DNA of 64,000 bases, from NCBI RefSeq assembly GCF_011064615.1, contig NZ_JAALJH010000005.1, positions 124,001-188,000 on the forward strand, in the 5' to 3' direction. The notes under the pieces were generated by a model. The model searched no databases. It had not been told where the DNA came from and was given only the letters and a program-made list of their open reading frames with translations. Position numbers and translations under genes: made by a program. This DNA is from Aquisphaera insulae. GTDB lineage: Bacteria > Planctomycetota > Planctomycetia > Isosphaerales > Isosphaeraceae. Positions 55,713 to 64,000 of this stretch are shown here, piece by piece (the stretch's first letter is position 1; each line of letters begins with the position of its first letter).

Positions 55713-57089
55713 TCAGAGAATATACCGGCTCAGGTCCTCGTCCTTCGCGAGCGCCTCGAGCCGGCTACGAACAAGGTCCGCGTCCACAACGACCGTCCTG
55801 TCATGGCGGTCGGGGGCATCGAAGCTGACCTCCTCCAGGATCCGTTCGAGGATCGTGTGCAGCCGGCGGGCCCCAATGTTCTGCGTCGAGCGATTGACCT
55901 GGAACGCCAGGTCGGCCATGACCTCGATCGCCTCGTCGGTGAACTCGAGCGTCAGGCCCTCGGTCCCGAGCAGGGCCTCGTACTGGCGGAGCAGCGAGGC
56001 CCGGGGCTCGCGGAGGATCCGGGCGAAGTCGTCGCGGGTCAGGTCGTGCATCTCGACGCGGATCGGGAACCGGCCCTGGAGCTCCGGCATCAGGTCGGAC
56101 GGCTTGGCGCGGTGGAAGGCGCCGGCGGCGACGAACAGGACGTGATCGGTCTTCACCGGCCCGTACTTGGTGTTGACCGTGGTCCCCTCCACGATCGGGA
56201 GCAGGTCGCGCTGGACGCCCTGGCGAGAGACGTCCGGCCCGCGGGTGGAGCCCTCGTCGCCGGCGATCTTGTCGAGCTCGTCGATGAAGACGATCCCCGA
56301 CTCCTGGGCGAGCGTGACCGCGGCCTGGTGGATCTTCTCGGGATCGATGAGCTGGTCGACCTCCTGCATCATCAGGATCGGCCGGGCGTCCTTCACGGTC
56401 ATCCGGCGGGGCTGCGAGGACTTGGGCATCATCTTCTCGAACATGCCCTGGAGGTCCATCTCCATCTGTTCCATGTTCCCCGCGCCCAGGATCGAGATCG
56501 GGGCGACGCTCTTCGCGGGCATGCTGATCTCGACCTCGCGGTCTTCCAGCTCGCCCGCCTCGAGCTGCTGCTTGAGCTTGTCACGGGAACGCTGGAACCG
56601 GTCGCCCGGCTCGGAGCCCGCCCCGTGCTCGTGCTCATGGCCCCAGCCCATCACCGGCTTGGGGGGCGGCAGCAGCAAGTCGAGGAGCCTGGTCTCGACG
56701 CGGGCCTTCGCCTGCTCCTGGACGGCCTCCCGCTCGGTGCTCTTGACCAGCAGGATCGCCGCCTCGACGAGGTCGCGGATGAGGCTCTCGACGTCGCGTC
56801 CGTAGTAGCCGACCTCCGTGTACTTGGTGGCCTCGGTCTTGACGAACGGGGCCCCGACGAGCATGGCGAGCCGCCGGGCGATCTCGGTCTTGCCCACGCC
56901 GGTGGGACCGATGAGCATGATGTTCTTGGGCGTGACCTGCGCCCGCAGCTCGTCGGAAAGCTGCCGCCTCCGCCAGCGGTTCCGCAGGGCCACGGCCACC
57001 GCCCGCTTGGCATCGGCCTGCCCGACGATGTCTCGGTCCAGCTCGGCCACGATCTGGCGCGGGGTCAACTCGGTCTCTTGCTGGGGCAC
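55713..57089 (-). CDS. hslU: HslU AAA+ unfoldase
   Basis: A 458-residue ATPase that unfolds substrates for the HslV protease. Walker A GPTGVGKT is at residues 61-68, Walker B is in GIVFIDELDK, and the I-domain is inserted between them. The C-terminus ends DLSRYIL, the tail that inserts into HslV. I chose GTG 57089, preceded by GGAGGA. It lies 28 bp after the HEPN gene and about 1.3 kb after hslV, so two genes have come between the usual neighbours. Confidence 0.95.
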   Translation of the reverse strand: MPQQETELTPRQIVAELDRDIVGQADAKRAVAVALRNRWRRRQLSDELRAQVTPKNIMLIGPTGVGKTEIARRLAMLVGAPFVKTEATKYTEVGYYGRDVESLIRDLVEAAILLVKSTEREAVQEQAKARVETRLLDLLLPPPKPVMGWGHEHEHGAGSEPGDRFQRSRDKLKQQLEAGELEDREVEISMPAKSVAPISILGAGNMEQMEMDLQGMFEKMMPKSSQPRRMTVKDARPILMMQEVDQLIDPEKIHQAAVTLAQESGIVFIDELDKIAGDEGSTRGPDVSRQGVQRDLLPIVEGTTVNTKYGPVKTDHVLFVAAGAFHRAKPSDLMPELQGRFPIRVEMHDLTRDDFARILREPRASLLRQYEALLGTEGLTLEFTDEAIEVMADLAFQVNRSTQNIGARRLHTILERILEEVSFDAPDRHDRTVVVDADLVRSRLEALAKDEDLSRYIL

Positions 57090-57117
57090 GACAGTTCCTC
57101 CGATCGCGGCGGCCTCG

Positions 57118-57975
57118 TCAGGGTATTCCGGCCGCACCGTTAACGGTGACCTGGAATCCCAGGGCACCCGAGAGATCACCGGCCTTCTTCGTGGCATTGA
57201 ACAATGCCGGGTTTTCCAGATGCAGCGCCGTCAGGATTTCCGCCAGCCGTGAGCCGACGCGCCGATTGACGGAATGGGCGGTCTCGGACAGAAAACGACC
57301 GACATAGATCAGATCGAGGCGCGTGGGGCTGAGGACATGCTGGATGTCGATCTTGGATCGGGTCATCGTCCTGAGCCTTGCGGCATCCGATCCCGTCATG
57401 AAGCCTACGTTATGCACGATCGTGTGCCTGATCTGCCAGAGGATCGCCAGGGTCCTGGCTCGATCGGCCTCTCCTCTGGGCTGCTGGTTGCCCTCCGGCA
57501 AGAGGTTTTCCCAATTGTCGCCGAAGGGCAACTTGAGCAGTTTCTTGAACCTCTCATTCGTGACCTTGTTATCGAGCCACGTATCCGACTCGCAGAGAGT
57601 CCTTCCAATCGAGCTGGAAGGCATATGGAAGGCAATCTGGCCTCCCCTCGCCCTGAACTCATCGAACCGATCGTCGTCCACCAATCCCGCCAGGCAATCC
57701 ACGCAGAGGACCGCGATTTCCTTGAGGAATCGTTCGAAAGCCTCGACAAGAGATGCCAGGGCCATCCGCCGGAGGACGGCCAGGTGTTTGCTCCAGACCC
57801 CTTGGTAGACTCCTCCGCGGACGACATGTTCGTCGGTGTATTCCAGCATTGCCAGGATCGCGCCGGCAGTCTCCTCGAAATGCGCGATAGGAATACCGGC
57901 CACATCGAGGGGTGCGTGGGAATGGCCGAGGATCTCGCGTACCTTTCGGTGCAGGTCAGTCGGAGGTCTGGCCAT
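57118..57975 (-). CDS. HEPN-domain protein, possible RNase toxin
   Basis: A 285-residue, mostly helical protein. Near residue 184 it has IRHTIVHNVG, which fits the Rx4-6H active-site motif of HEPN ribonucleases. The helix SLVEAFERFLKEIAVLCVD near residue 75 resembles the start of RiboL-PSP-type HEPN domains. Beyond residue ~200 it has a further 85 residues. HEPN proteins are common in toxin-antitoxin, abortive-infection and CRISPR-associated defence. The start overlaps the upstream 128-residue gene by 20 bases. The sequence is less G+C-rich than flanking hslV and hslU. RNase activity is inferred. Confidence 0.65.
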   Translation of the reverse strand: MARPPTDLHRKVREILGHSHAPLDVAGIPIAHFEETAGAILAMLEYTDEHVVRGGVYQGVWSKHLAVLRRMALASLVEAFERFLKEIAVLCVDCLAGLVDDDRFDEFRARGGQIAFHMPSSSIGRTLCESDTWLDNKVTNERFKKLLKLPFGDNWENLLPEGNQQPRGEADRARTLAILWQIRHTIVHNVGFMTGSDAARLRTMTRSKIDIQHVLSPTRLDLIYVGRFLSETAHSVNRRVGSRLAEILTALHLENPALFNATKKAGDLSGALGFQVTVNGAAGIP

Positions 57976-58342
57976 TGAGCGCCTCCGCGAATTCCCGGCG
58001 CGCGATCTCGGCCATCTCCTTCTCCTCCCTGATTAGCCATTCATTGTCGGAGCCTTCCCAGCACGCGAGGAGGACCTTCTCATGCCGTCGGTTGTCGGTG
58101 TCCGCAATCGCATCCAGATCGGGTTCCCCCTCGATATTCGGGACTTCCGGGCGGAGGATGATCCGCAGGCGTCGATGACGCTTGCGTAGCACATCCACGA
58201 GCTCTTCATTCGGGCAGGGGAAATTCAGTTGGGACATGAGGTCCGGATCCCCGTCGATCCACCACCAGGTCCCTTCCTGCGCGTCGAGCCAGTCCGCGAG
58301 CTTTCCGGTCGTGATCATTACGGATCGCCGTGTCTCGGCCAT
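57956..58342 (-). CDS. unknown partner of the HEPN gene
   Basis: A 128-residue acidic protein with no recognised domain. It starts MAETRRSVMITTGKLADWLD, contains WWWIDGDPDLM and a predicted strand-rich middle (RRLRIILRPEVPNIEGEPD). The C-terminal helix is charged (EEKEMAEIARREFAEAL). It overlaps the HEPN gene by 20 bases and precedes it, the order seen in many toxin-antitoxin pairs. An antitoxin or specificity role is guesswork from position. hslV lies 96 bp upstream on the same strand. Confidence 0.6.
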   Translation of the reverse strand: MAETRRSVMITTGKLADWLDAQEGTWWWIDGDPDLMSQLNFPCPNEELVDVLRKRHRRLRIILRPEVPNIEGEPDLDAIADTDNRRHEKVLLACWEGSDNEWLIREEKEMAEIARREFAEALNGQTSD

Positions 58343-58438
58343 GATGTCCCTCCGAGTTGAGAGTTCGACCGCGACTTTTCTCGTTGCCCGTTCCCGAGAG
58401 TCCGGGCAAGGTATCTGGGTCAGGCGTGCCGCAGGCCC

Positions 58439-58981
58439 TCACCCCAGGCTCTCCAACTCCTCCACCGTCAGAGCGTCGTTCGTATAGATGTCGATCCCGC
58501 CGGCGATGGCCAGGGACTCGCGGACGACCTCCGAGGCGGTCAGGGCGGTGTGCTTCATGAGCGCCCGCGCGGCGGCCAGGGCGTAGCCGCCGCCGGAGCC
58601 GGTGGCGAGGATGCCGTCGGTCGGCTGGATGACGTCCCCGGAGCCGCTCAACATCAGGCTGTGTCGCGCGTCCACCACCAGGAGCACCGCCTCGAGCCGG
58701 CGGAGGGCGCGATCCGTCCGCCACTGCTTGGCCAGCTCGATCGCGGCGCGGGGGACGTTGTTCGGGAAGTCCTTGAGCTTCGCCTCGAATCGCTCCAGGA
58801 GGGCGAACCCGTCCGCCGCGGAGCCGGCGAAGCCGACGATCACCTGGCCGTCGAGCAGCTTGCGGACCTTCACGGCATCGGCCTTCATCACCTGGGTCCC
58901 CAGCGTGACCTGGCCGTCGCCCCCCATCGCCACCTTCCCCCCCCGCCGCACGGCGAGGATCGTCGTCGCATGCCAGTCCAA
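58439..58981 (-). CDS. hslV: HslV peptidase
   Basis: A 180-residue threonine protease that forms the double ring of the HslVU proteasome-like complex. The N-terminus is [13 protein letters not shown], so a five-residue propeptide is expected to be removed to expose the catalytic Thr. [14 protein letters not shown] is typical. The gene is followed by the two-gene HEPN cassette before hslU. Confidence 0.94.
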   Translation of the reverse strand: MDWHATTILAVRRGGKVAMGGDGQVTLGTQVMKADAVKVRKLLDGQVIVGFAGSAADGFALLERFEAKLKDFPNNVPRAAIELAKQWRTDRALRRLEAVLLVVDARHSLMLSGSGDVIQPTDGILATGSGGGYALAAARALMKHTALTASEVVRESLAIAGGIDIYTNDALTVEELESLG

Positions 58982-59084
58982 GTCATCCGCCTCCGTCGAG
59001 GTGCCGCGTCCCGATGCCGATCCTCATCTTAACCAGACAGGATCCGGCCCGGGAATCGCTGGCGGCAGCGACAACCCGGGCGGA

Positions 59085-60704
59085 TCAGCGAATCATGCTC
59101 GCGCCGGGGGCAGAACGGCCGATCGCCTCCGGCCTCGCGTCCAGGGGATGGCCGCCGGCGCGGAGGGTCTCGCGGGCGGCGGTCCGCTCCGGTGAAAACG
59201 TGTAAGGAAAGGAGGCGAGCTGGTTCGACAGGCGATACGCCTGGACCTTCCGCAGCGGCTTGCCCCGCCGTTCGATGGTGAACTCGCCGAGCGACGACGC
59301 GTCGGCGAACCATCGCCGGTAGAACGGGAGGGAGACCGGATCGTCGTTGATCACCAGCAGCACAGCGTCGCGGCCGACGAAGTCCGACGGGGTGCTCCAG
59401 AAGGCGAACCCGCGGGGATCGTCGATGTTGTAGCAGAGGACCGGCCGCTTCATCCGGATCGCGTGGGACACCTGGGCGCTCTGATACCAGAGCCTCGTCA
59501 CGAGGAACCCGTCCGGATCGGAGAGTGCTCCCATCTCCTCCAGCCGGGTGGCCACCTCGTCCCAGCCGTAGAGGTCGCCGGTCGGGTCGGCCTGGGCCTT
59601 GAAAAGCCCCCAGCTCGAGCCGGGCACGCGCTGGAGGAACCCGGTATGGTATTCCGCGAGGGTCAGGCCGAGGAGGACCAGGGAGAAGCCCCCGGCCATC
59701 GTCATCGATCGCCTCATGCGGGCCGGGTTCCGCGCCGCGATCTCGGCCCAGAGCTTCCCCAGCGACGGGAAGAGCGAGACCAGCCCGATCAGGCCCCAGT
59801 GGGGTAACACCGGGCGGAAGCAGGCGACCGCCGTGAAGGCCGCGAACGGGAGGATCGCGACGCAGAGGGCCAGCCTCTCGCCCTCGGAGCGGAGCCTCTT
59901 CCAGGCTCTCAGCTCGCGGAAGAGGATCGCCATCAGCGGCAACCAGATCCAGGGGAAGAGATATCCCACCTGCGCCAGGAGGGCCGTGGCGAGGAAGTCC
60001 GGCCGGGGCGTCAAACCGCCGACGGCCCTGCCCCCCTGGAACAGGAACGAGGCCCAGCCGTGGCTCGCGTTCCAGGCCAGGACCGGGCTGAAGACCGCCA
60101 GGCCCGTCAGGACGGCGATGTACGGGCCCGGCTGGAGCAGGATTCTCCTCTTTGAAGGTGTCACCAGCAGGTACATGACCGCGCCGGCCGGCAGGAAGAT
60201 CGCGTGATACTTGCTGAGCATCGCGCAACCCCAGGCTAGTCCGACCGCCAACCATGGCGTGGTTTTCCGTCCGTCCTCGACGGCCACCGTCAGTCGATCC
60301 AGCGTCAGCAGCCAGAAGAACAGGAGCGGGCCATCCGGGAGCGCGAAGGTGGCGGCTGCCAGCCCGTAATAGGCGGTCAGATTCAGCGCGAGTGCGGCAT
60401 AGAAGCCGGCCCACTGGCCGAACCATCGACCCGCGATTCGGGCCATCAGCCAGGTCGAGCCGGCGAACAGGACGATGAAGCCAAGCCGGAGCGCGACCGC
60501 CGAGTAGGTCGCCCGCGTCAGCAGGAGCCCCGCCAGCTCGGTCCAGGCGAGCATCGGCGGATGATCGTAATAGCTGAGTGCCGGATGCGCCGAGTAGAGG
60601 AAGTGATACGCCTCGTCGTTCCCCAATCCGAGGAGGCTAGCCGCCACCAGTCGGACGATGGCCGAGATCCCGATCAGGTAGGCGAGCGCGCGTCGAGGCG
60701 TCAT
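59085..60704 (-). CDS. GT39-family (ArnT/PMT-like) glycosyltransferase
   Basis: A 539-residue polytopic protein. The first periplasmic loop has GLGNDEAYHFLYS, the Asp-Glu catalytic pair of GT39 proteins, followed by LSYYDHPPMLAW. About ten hydrophobic segments precede a soluble C-terminal domain. It transfers a sugar from a lipid-phosphate donor, perhaps to lipid A or another envelope acceptor. It differs in sequence from the two larger PMT-like proteins at 14 and 19 kb. Confidence 0.85.
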   Translation of the reverse strand: MTPRRALAYLIGISAIVRLVAASLLGLGNDEAYHFLYSAHPALSYYDHPPMLAWTELAGLLLTRATYSAVALRLGFIVLFAGSTWLMARIAGRWFGQWAGFYAALALNLTAYYGLAAATFALPDGPLLFFWLLTLDRLTVAVEDGRKTTPWLAVGLAWGCAMLSKYHAIFLPAGAVMYLLVTPSKRRILLQPGPYIAVLTGLAVFSPVLAWNASHGWASFLFQGGRAVGGLTPRPDFLATALLAQVGYLFPWIWLPLMAILFRELRAWKRLRSEGERLALCVAILPFAAFTAVACFRPVLPHWGLIGLVSLFPSLGKLWAEIAARNPARMRRSMTMAGGFSLVLLGLTLAEYHTGFLQRVPGSSWGLFKAQADPTGDLYGWDEVATRLEEMGALSDPDGFLVTRLWYQSAQVSHAIRMKRPVLCYNIDDPRGFAFWSTPSDFVGRDAVLLVINDDPVSLPFYRRWFADASSLGEFTIERRGKPLRKVQAYRLSNQLASFPYTFSPERTAARETLRAGGHPLDARPEAIGRSAPGASMIR

Positions 60705-60876
60705 GGAGCATCCTTGCTCGGGAGAGCCGCCGGATTGGCGGAGAAAGACCCCGGGAGGCCCTCTTCTTAGCCCAAGAGGCCCTCCTTGACGAGGGCAATC
60801 AGGGGCGGTTTGCTCCCAAGGCGAGCAGATCGATCGCGGCGATCAAATCGGCAAATCAGCTTGAGACCGGGCCGAC

Positions 60877-61077
60877 CTACTTGTCCGAATCGGCCGACGG
60901 GGCGACGACGGGCATGGGACCGTCAGGTCCAGGCACGGGAGGAGGGACGACGCTCTCGATCTGCTTGACGGCGCACTGGGGATGAACGCCGGCTGACGAG
61001 TAGACGGGCTTGTCGCAGATCGGGCAACGCTTGCGCGGGGATTCGCCGAAGGGGCCGGACGGGTAGTTCGTACTCAT
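60877..61077 (-). CDS. small zinc-ribbon protein
   Basis: A 66-residue protein from ATG 61077. A CPIC pair and a later Cys in HPQC could bind one zinc. The C-terminal half is Pro-rich (VVPPPVPGPDGPMPVV). I know no function. It lies downstream of the RRM gene on the same strand with a 160-bp gap. Confidence 0.5.
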   Translation of the reverse strand: MSTNYPSGPFGESPRKRCPICDKPVYSSAGVHPQCAVKQIESVVPPPVPGPDGPMPVVAPSADSDK

Positions 61078-61239
61078 AGGATCATCGGCTCCGTTCCATG
61101 GCCGAGGAAGGAGGGGCGTCCTGGCGACACGAGAGCTGTCGCGTCGCCAGGTATCATGCATCGCCAGTTCGCGAGGACAGCCCCGAGACCGAAGCCTCGT
61201 TCCCGGGGCGAGGCGCGAAATAGGCCATGCGAAGGCGAA

Positions 61240-61662
61240 TCAATACCGGCCGCCGCCGCCACCTCCGTAGCCGCCGCCGCCACCGCCGCCGTAGCCACCC
61301 CGGCCGCCGCCGCCACCGCCGTAGCCGCCCCGGCCGCCGCCACCGCCACCGCCGTAGCCGCCCCGGCCGCCGCCACCGCCACCGCCGTAGCCGCCGCCGC
61401 CACCCGGTCGGGGCTCGCGAGGCTTGGCCTCGTTCACGGTCAGCCGACGACCATCATATTCCTGGTCGTGCAGGCCCTGGATCGCGGCCTGGGCTTCCGC
61501 CTCGGTGTCCATCTCCACGAAGCCGAAGCCCTTGCTGCGGCCCGTGTCGCGGTCCTGAATCACCTGGGCGCTCTGAACCGTGCCGAACTGGGTGAACCAG
61601 CTCTCAAGGTCCGAGGAGGTAACCGAGTAAGGCAGGTTACCAACGTACAGTTTCTTCCCCAC
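61240..61662 (-). CDS. RRM glycine-rich RNA-binding protein
   Basis: A 140-residue protein from GTG 61662 with GGAG upstream. A single RRM occupies residues 1-80, with RNP2 LYVGNLPY and RNP1 SKGFGFVEM. The rest is tandem GGYGGGGGGG and GRGG repeats, as in the small cold-induced RNA-binding proteins of cyanobacteria. It probably binds RNA during stress. The 5' untranslated region may be about 165 bases long. Confidence 0.9.
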   Translation of the reverse strand: MGKKLYVGNLPYSVTSSDLESWFTQFGTVQSAQVIQDRDTGRSKGFGFVEMDTEAEAQAAIQGLHDQEYDGRRLTVNEAKPREPRPGGGGGYGGGGGGGRGGYGGGGGGGRGGYGGGGGGRGGYGGGGGGGYGGGGGGRY

Positions 61663-62130
61663 TGAATCGTCTCCGTCTGGCGAGATCATCCGACCCCATT
61701 TCTCATCTTTCTGGGGGTCGGGCAGAAAGGGGCCACGTCCGGCCCGTTTGGTGGGAAAGGCGAGAGCGGAAAGCCGGAGACGCATCAACGAGGACCCGAC
61801 GTGCTCACTCAGTCGTCAAACCAACCGATCCTTACTATACCAAAATCTCCCCCCATGGTGAAGAGAATCCGTGGAAAAACGATGGTATTCGGCTGGCAAA
61901 CTGGATAAAGGGCGAAGACCTGTAAAGTCCCGCTCACCGGCAGAGCGCCCGACCCCGCTGAGGTCGACTCCGGCGCGGTCCGCAACCGGATCGTCGGAGG
62001 CTCGCAAGGGGCATCCCCGAAGGCGTCCCTCTTGCCCGCGGAGGCCCCCGGAACCGAGAATCGGGATCCGTGTCCGGACACGCTCGCATCGAAAGGCGCG
62101 GATGACGCGACATACCGAAGGTTGCCCCAC
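61663..62130. other. 468-bp divergent region between RRM gene and ubiE
   Basis: The region must hold both promoters, including the candidate above. The AT-richer part is 61800-61925. An upstream extension of ubiE to 62032 is open but has no good start. I see no RNA gene or repeat. Confidence 0.5.
61834..61862 (-). promoter_or_regulatory. possible sigma-70 promoter of the RRM gene
   Basis: Read on the minus strand, TTCACC and TATAGT are separated by 17 bases and match the -35 and -10 consensus at four and five of six positions. They sit in an AT-richer patch. Transcription would begin near 61827, leaving a leader of about 165 bases before the GTG start. Not verified. Confidence 0.3.
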
Positions 62131-62928
62131 GTGAGACCGCAGCAGGTTGCCCATGACGAAGCGCCGACCGCCACGATCGAGTCGGTCGACCGATCCGACC
62201 GCCGCGTCCGTCGCATGTTCGCATCGATTGCCCGGCGCTACGACTTCCTCAATCACCTTCTCAGCTTGAATATCGATCGCTCGTGGCGGACGTTCACGAC
62301 GCGCACGGTACCCCCGCAGCCGGGCGTCCCGGTCCTGGACTGCTGCACCGGCACCGCGGACCTTGCGATCGCCTACGACCGGGCCGCCCGGGGCTCCTCG
62401 CCGATCCTGGGGACCGACTTCTGCCGCGAAATGCTCGTGATCGGCCGGGAAAAGATCCGGAGCAAGGGGCTCGACGATCGGATCACGCTGGTCGAGGGGG
62501 ACACCCAGCGCCTGCCGGTCCCGTCGGATGCGTTCGGGGTCGTCTGCGTCGCCTTCGGCCTCCGCAACGTTCGCGACACCGTCCGCGGTATCGACGAGAT
62601 GATCCGCGCGGCGAGGCCCGGGGGCAAGGTGGCCGTCCTGGAGTTCTCCCGACCTCGCGGGCGTGTCCTCGGCTCGCTCTACATGACCTTCTTCCGCAGG
62701 GTCCTCCCGCGTGTGGGCCAGGCCGTCGCCCCCAATCCGGACGACGCCTACCATTACCTGCCGAGCTCGGTCCTTGCCTTCCCGGACGGGCAAGAGCTGC
62801 TCGACCTCTTGGCCAGTCGCGGACTCATCGCGCTGGAGATGCACCCGCTGACGTTCGGGATCGCCACCCTCTACGTCGGCACCAAGCCGGCGGTCCCTGT
62901 CGAGAAGGAAGGGACGACCACACCTTGA
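62131..62928 (+). CDS. ubiE: demethylmenaquinone/ubiquinone methyltransferase
   Basis: A 265-residue SAM methyltransferase (UbiE/MenG). It methylates demethylmenaquinone to menaquinone. Family markers are IARRYDFLNHLLSLNIDRSW, then the SAM motif VLDCCTGTADLAIAY and AFGLRNVRD, and the end PLTFGIATLYVGTKP. I chose GTG 62131; an in-frame start at 62032 is less likely. Its stop overlaps the start of the SDR gene (TTGA), so translation is coupled. Confidence 0.9.
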   Translation: MRPQQVAHDEAPTATIESVDRSDRRVRRMFASIARRYDFLNHLLSLNIDRSWRTFTTRTVPPQPGVPVLDCCTGTADLAIAYDRAARGSSPILGTDFCREMLVIGREKIRSKGLDDRITLVEGDTQRLPVPSDAFGVVCVAFGLRNVRDTVRGIDEMIRAARPGGKVAVLEFSRPRGRVLGSLYMTFFRRVLPRVGQAVAPNPDDAYHYLPSSVLAFPDGQELLDLLASRGLIALEMHPLTFGIATLYVGTKPAVPVEKEGTTTP

Positions 62929-63881
62929 CCGATCGACTCGACTCCGACCGTCCGGGACGCGTGGCCGTCGTCACCGGGGCATCCGCCGGGCTGGGAGCGG
63001 CGATCGCCCGGCAGCTTGCCCGCGAGGGCAAGGTCGCGGCCATGGCACTCGTCGCACGCCGCCGGGATCGGCTTGAAGCGCTCGCGGGCGAGCTCTCGTC
63101 CGCGGATCGCGGCGGCCGTGCTCTGGACGTCCGGGTCATCGCCTCTGACCTGGCCCTTCCTGACGCCGCCGCCGAGGTTGCCGACCGGGTGCTGTCGGAC
63201 TTCGAAGGGGCGGACATCCTGATCAACAACGCCGGACTGGGCCTGCCGACCCTCTTCGCCGACGCCGACCCGGAGCAGGTCCGGCGGCAGATCGCGGTCA
63301 ACCTGGAAGCCCCCCTGCTGCTGACCCGGCATCTGCTGCCGTCGCTCATCGCGAGGCGCGGGATGATCATCAATATCGGGTCGTCGATCACCTGCGTCGC
63401 GAACTCCGCCCTCGGGGCCTACGGCGCGACCAAGGCGGGGCTCGCCTACTGGAATGATGCCCTGCGGCGAGAGCTGGCGTCGCTGGGCGTGACGGTCTGC
63501 CTGGTCGAGCCGGGCCCGATCCGAACCGAGTTCTCGGCGGCCTTCGGCCGGCTCGCCCGGCCGGGCGAGACGCCCCATCCGGTCGTCTCCACGCCCGGCG
63601 AATGGATGATGGCCGACGAGGCCGACGTCGCCCGTCGAGTTGTGGGTCTGGTGGATCATCCCCGCCGCCGCCTCTCGGTCCTTCGCCGGATGGTCTGGCC
63701 ATTCCGGCTCATGGGCGCCGCCTTCCGCGCCTTGCCGGCCCTGGGCGACCTCGTCGTGTCGAGGGGCTTCCACGTGGATCATTCGATCAGGCCGCTCGAC
63801 TACAATGGAACCGACTCGACGCCGGCCGCAACCTGCGCGGCGGCGCCGCCCTTCCTCGGGGGATCCGATCACCACGCATGA
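62925..63881 (+). CDS. short-chain dehydrogenase/reductase
   Basis: A 318-residue SDR from TTG 62925, overlapping the ubiE stop. The NAD(P) motif is VVTGASAGLGAAIA, the strand-4 motif is ILINNAGLG, and the catalytic residues are Ser in NIGSSIT, then Tyr and Lys in YGATKAG. A tail of about 60 residues exceeds the usual 250. It is tied to ubiE and ubiA by four-base overlaps, so a role in quinone or polyprenyl metabolism is suggested but not shown. Confidence 0.88.
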   Translation: MTDRLDSDRPGRVAVVTGASAGLGAAIARQLAREGKVAAMALVARRRDRLEALAGELSSADRGGRALDVRVIASDLALPDAAAEVADRVLSDFEGADILINNAGLGLPTLFADADPEQVRRQIAVNLEAPLLLTRHLLPSLIARRGMIINIGSSITCVANSALGAYGATKAGLAYWNDALRRELASLGVTVCLVEPGPIRTEFSAAFGRLARPGETPHPVVSTPGEWMMADEADVARRVVGLVDHPRRRLSVLRRMVWPFRLMGAAFRALPALGDLVVSRGFHVDHSIRPLDYNGTDSTPAATCAAAPPFLGGSDHHA

Positions 63882-64000
63882 GCACCGCCTCCATCCGCCA
63901 CTATCTCGAGCTCGTCCGGTTCAGCCATACGATCTTCGCCCTCCCCTTCGCGCTGCTCGGCGCCGCACTCGCCGCGAAGGCCCCCGACGGTTGGCGAGGG
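63878..64000 (+). CDS. UbiA-type prenyltransferase, 5' part only
   Basis: Only the first 41 residues are in the window. ELVRFSHTIFALPFALLGA is typical of UbiA prenyltransferases, in particular the MqnP-like type used in the futalosine menaquinone route. The ATG overlaps the SDR stop by four bases (63878-63881). The catalytic Asp motifs lie beyond the window. Confidence 0.8.
   Translation, partial: MSTASIRHYLELVRFSHTIFALPFALLGAALAAKAPDGWRG

Overview
The window is high-G+C bacterial chromosome, tightly packed with genes on both strands. I infer a planctomycete, most likely of the Isosphaeraceae. The signs are proline/alanine/cysteine-rich secreted proteins, lipoprotein cytochromes, a futalosine-type menaquinone cluster, a degenerate prepilin-like motif ending in LLPAVNDAREA, dispersed hairpin repeats near 5.7 kb, and frequent GTG/TTG starts. 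This rests on style and gene content, not on a database search. I found no rRNA, tRNA or CRISPR.

Layout. 0-5.4 kb: a dihaem cytochrome c lipoprotein, several small membrane proteins, an AT-richer SMI1/SUKH-like gene, an AlkB-like dioxygenase and a YjbQ-family protein. 5.4-7.6 kb: dispersed repeats and a hypothetical frame with no stop of its own. 7.6-10.7 kb: 2-oxoacid:ferredoxin oxidoreductase korAB. 10.8-16 kb: a protein related to c-di-AMP cyclases (DACNV-like), a membrane-anchored phosphatase, an ArgA-like acetyltransferase and a PMT-like glycosyltransferase. 16-23 kb: a secreted Cys/Pro-rich protein, a sensor histidine kinase, a second PMT-like glycosyltransferase, a TetA-like MFS pump and a 4-TM protein. 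23-34 kb: BamA/Omp85, a GH78-like rhamnosidase, a large FAD/Fe-S/CCG fusion oxidoreductase, two membrane proteins and folE. 34-42 kb: a lone Lon substrate-binding domain, nth, a TPR-tailed serine hydrolase with an AraC regulator, a YgiQ radical SAM protein, a GT2 and a DUF971 protein. 42-49 kb: a methyltransferase and FkbH-like pair, DUF72, dapF and an M50 protease. 49-56 kb: Lon protease, an Rbs-type ABC ATPase and permease, and an APC permease. 55.7-59 kb: hslV and hslU, separated by two extra genes. 59-64 kb: a GT39 protein, small zinc-ribbon and RRM proteins, and the ubiE-SDR-ubiA operon, cut by the window end.

Joint functions. HslVU, Lon and the LonSB protein are protein quality control. 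KorAB, UbiE, UbiA and the cytochrome c belong to central and respiratory metabolism. BamA, the GT39, GT2 and FkbH-like proteins and the rhamnosidase concern the cell envelope and polysaccharides. The most unusual locus is a two-gene HEPN cassette lying inside the hslVU operon. Next are the DACNV-like protein and the FAD/Fe-S fusion, which has lost the metal ligands expected of its family.
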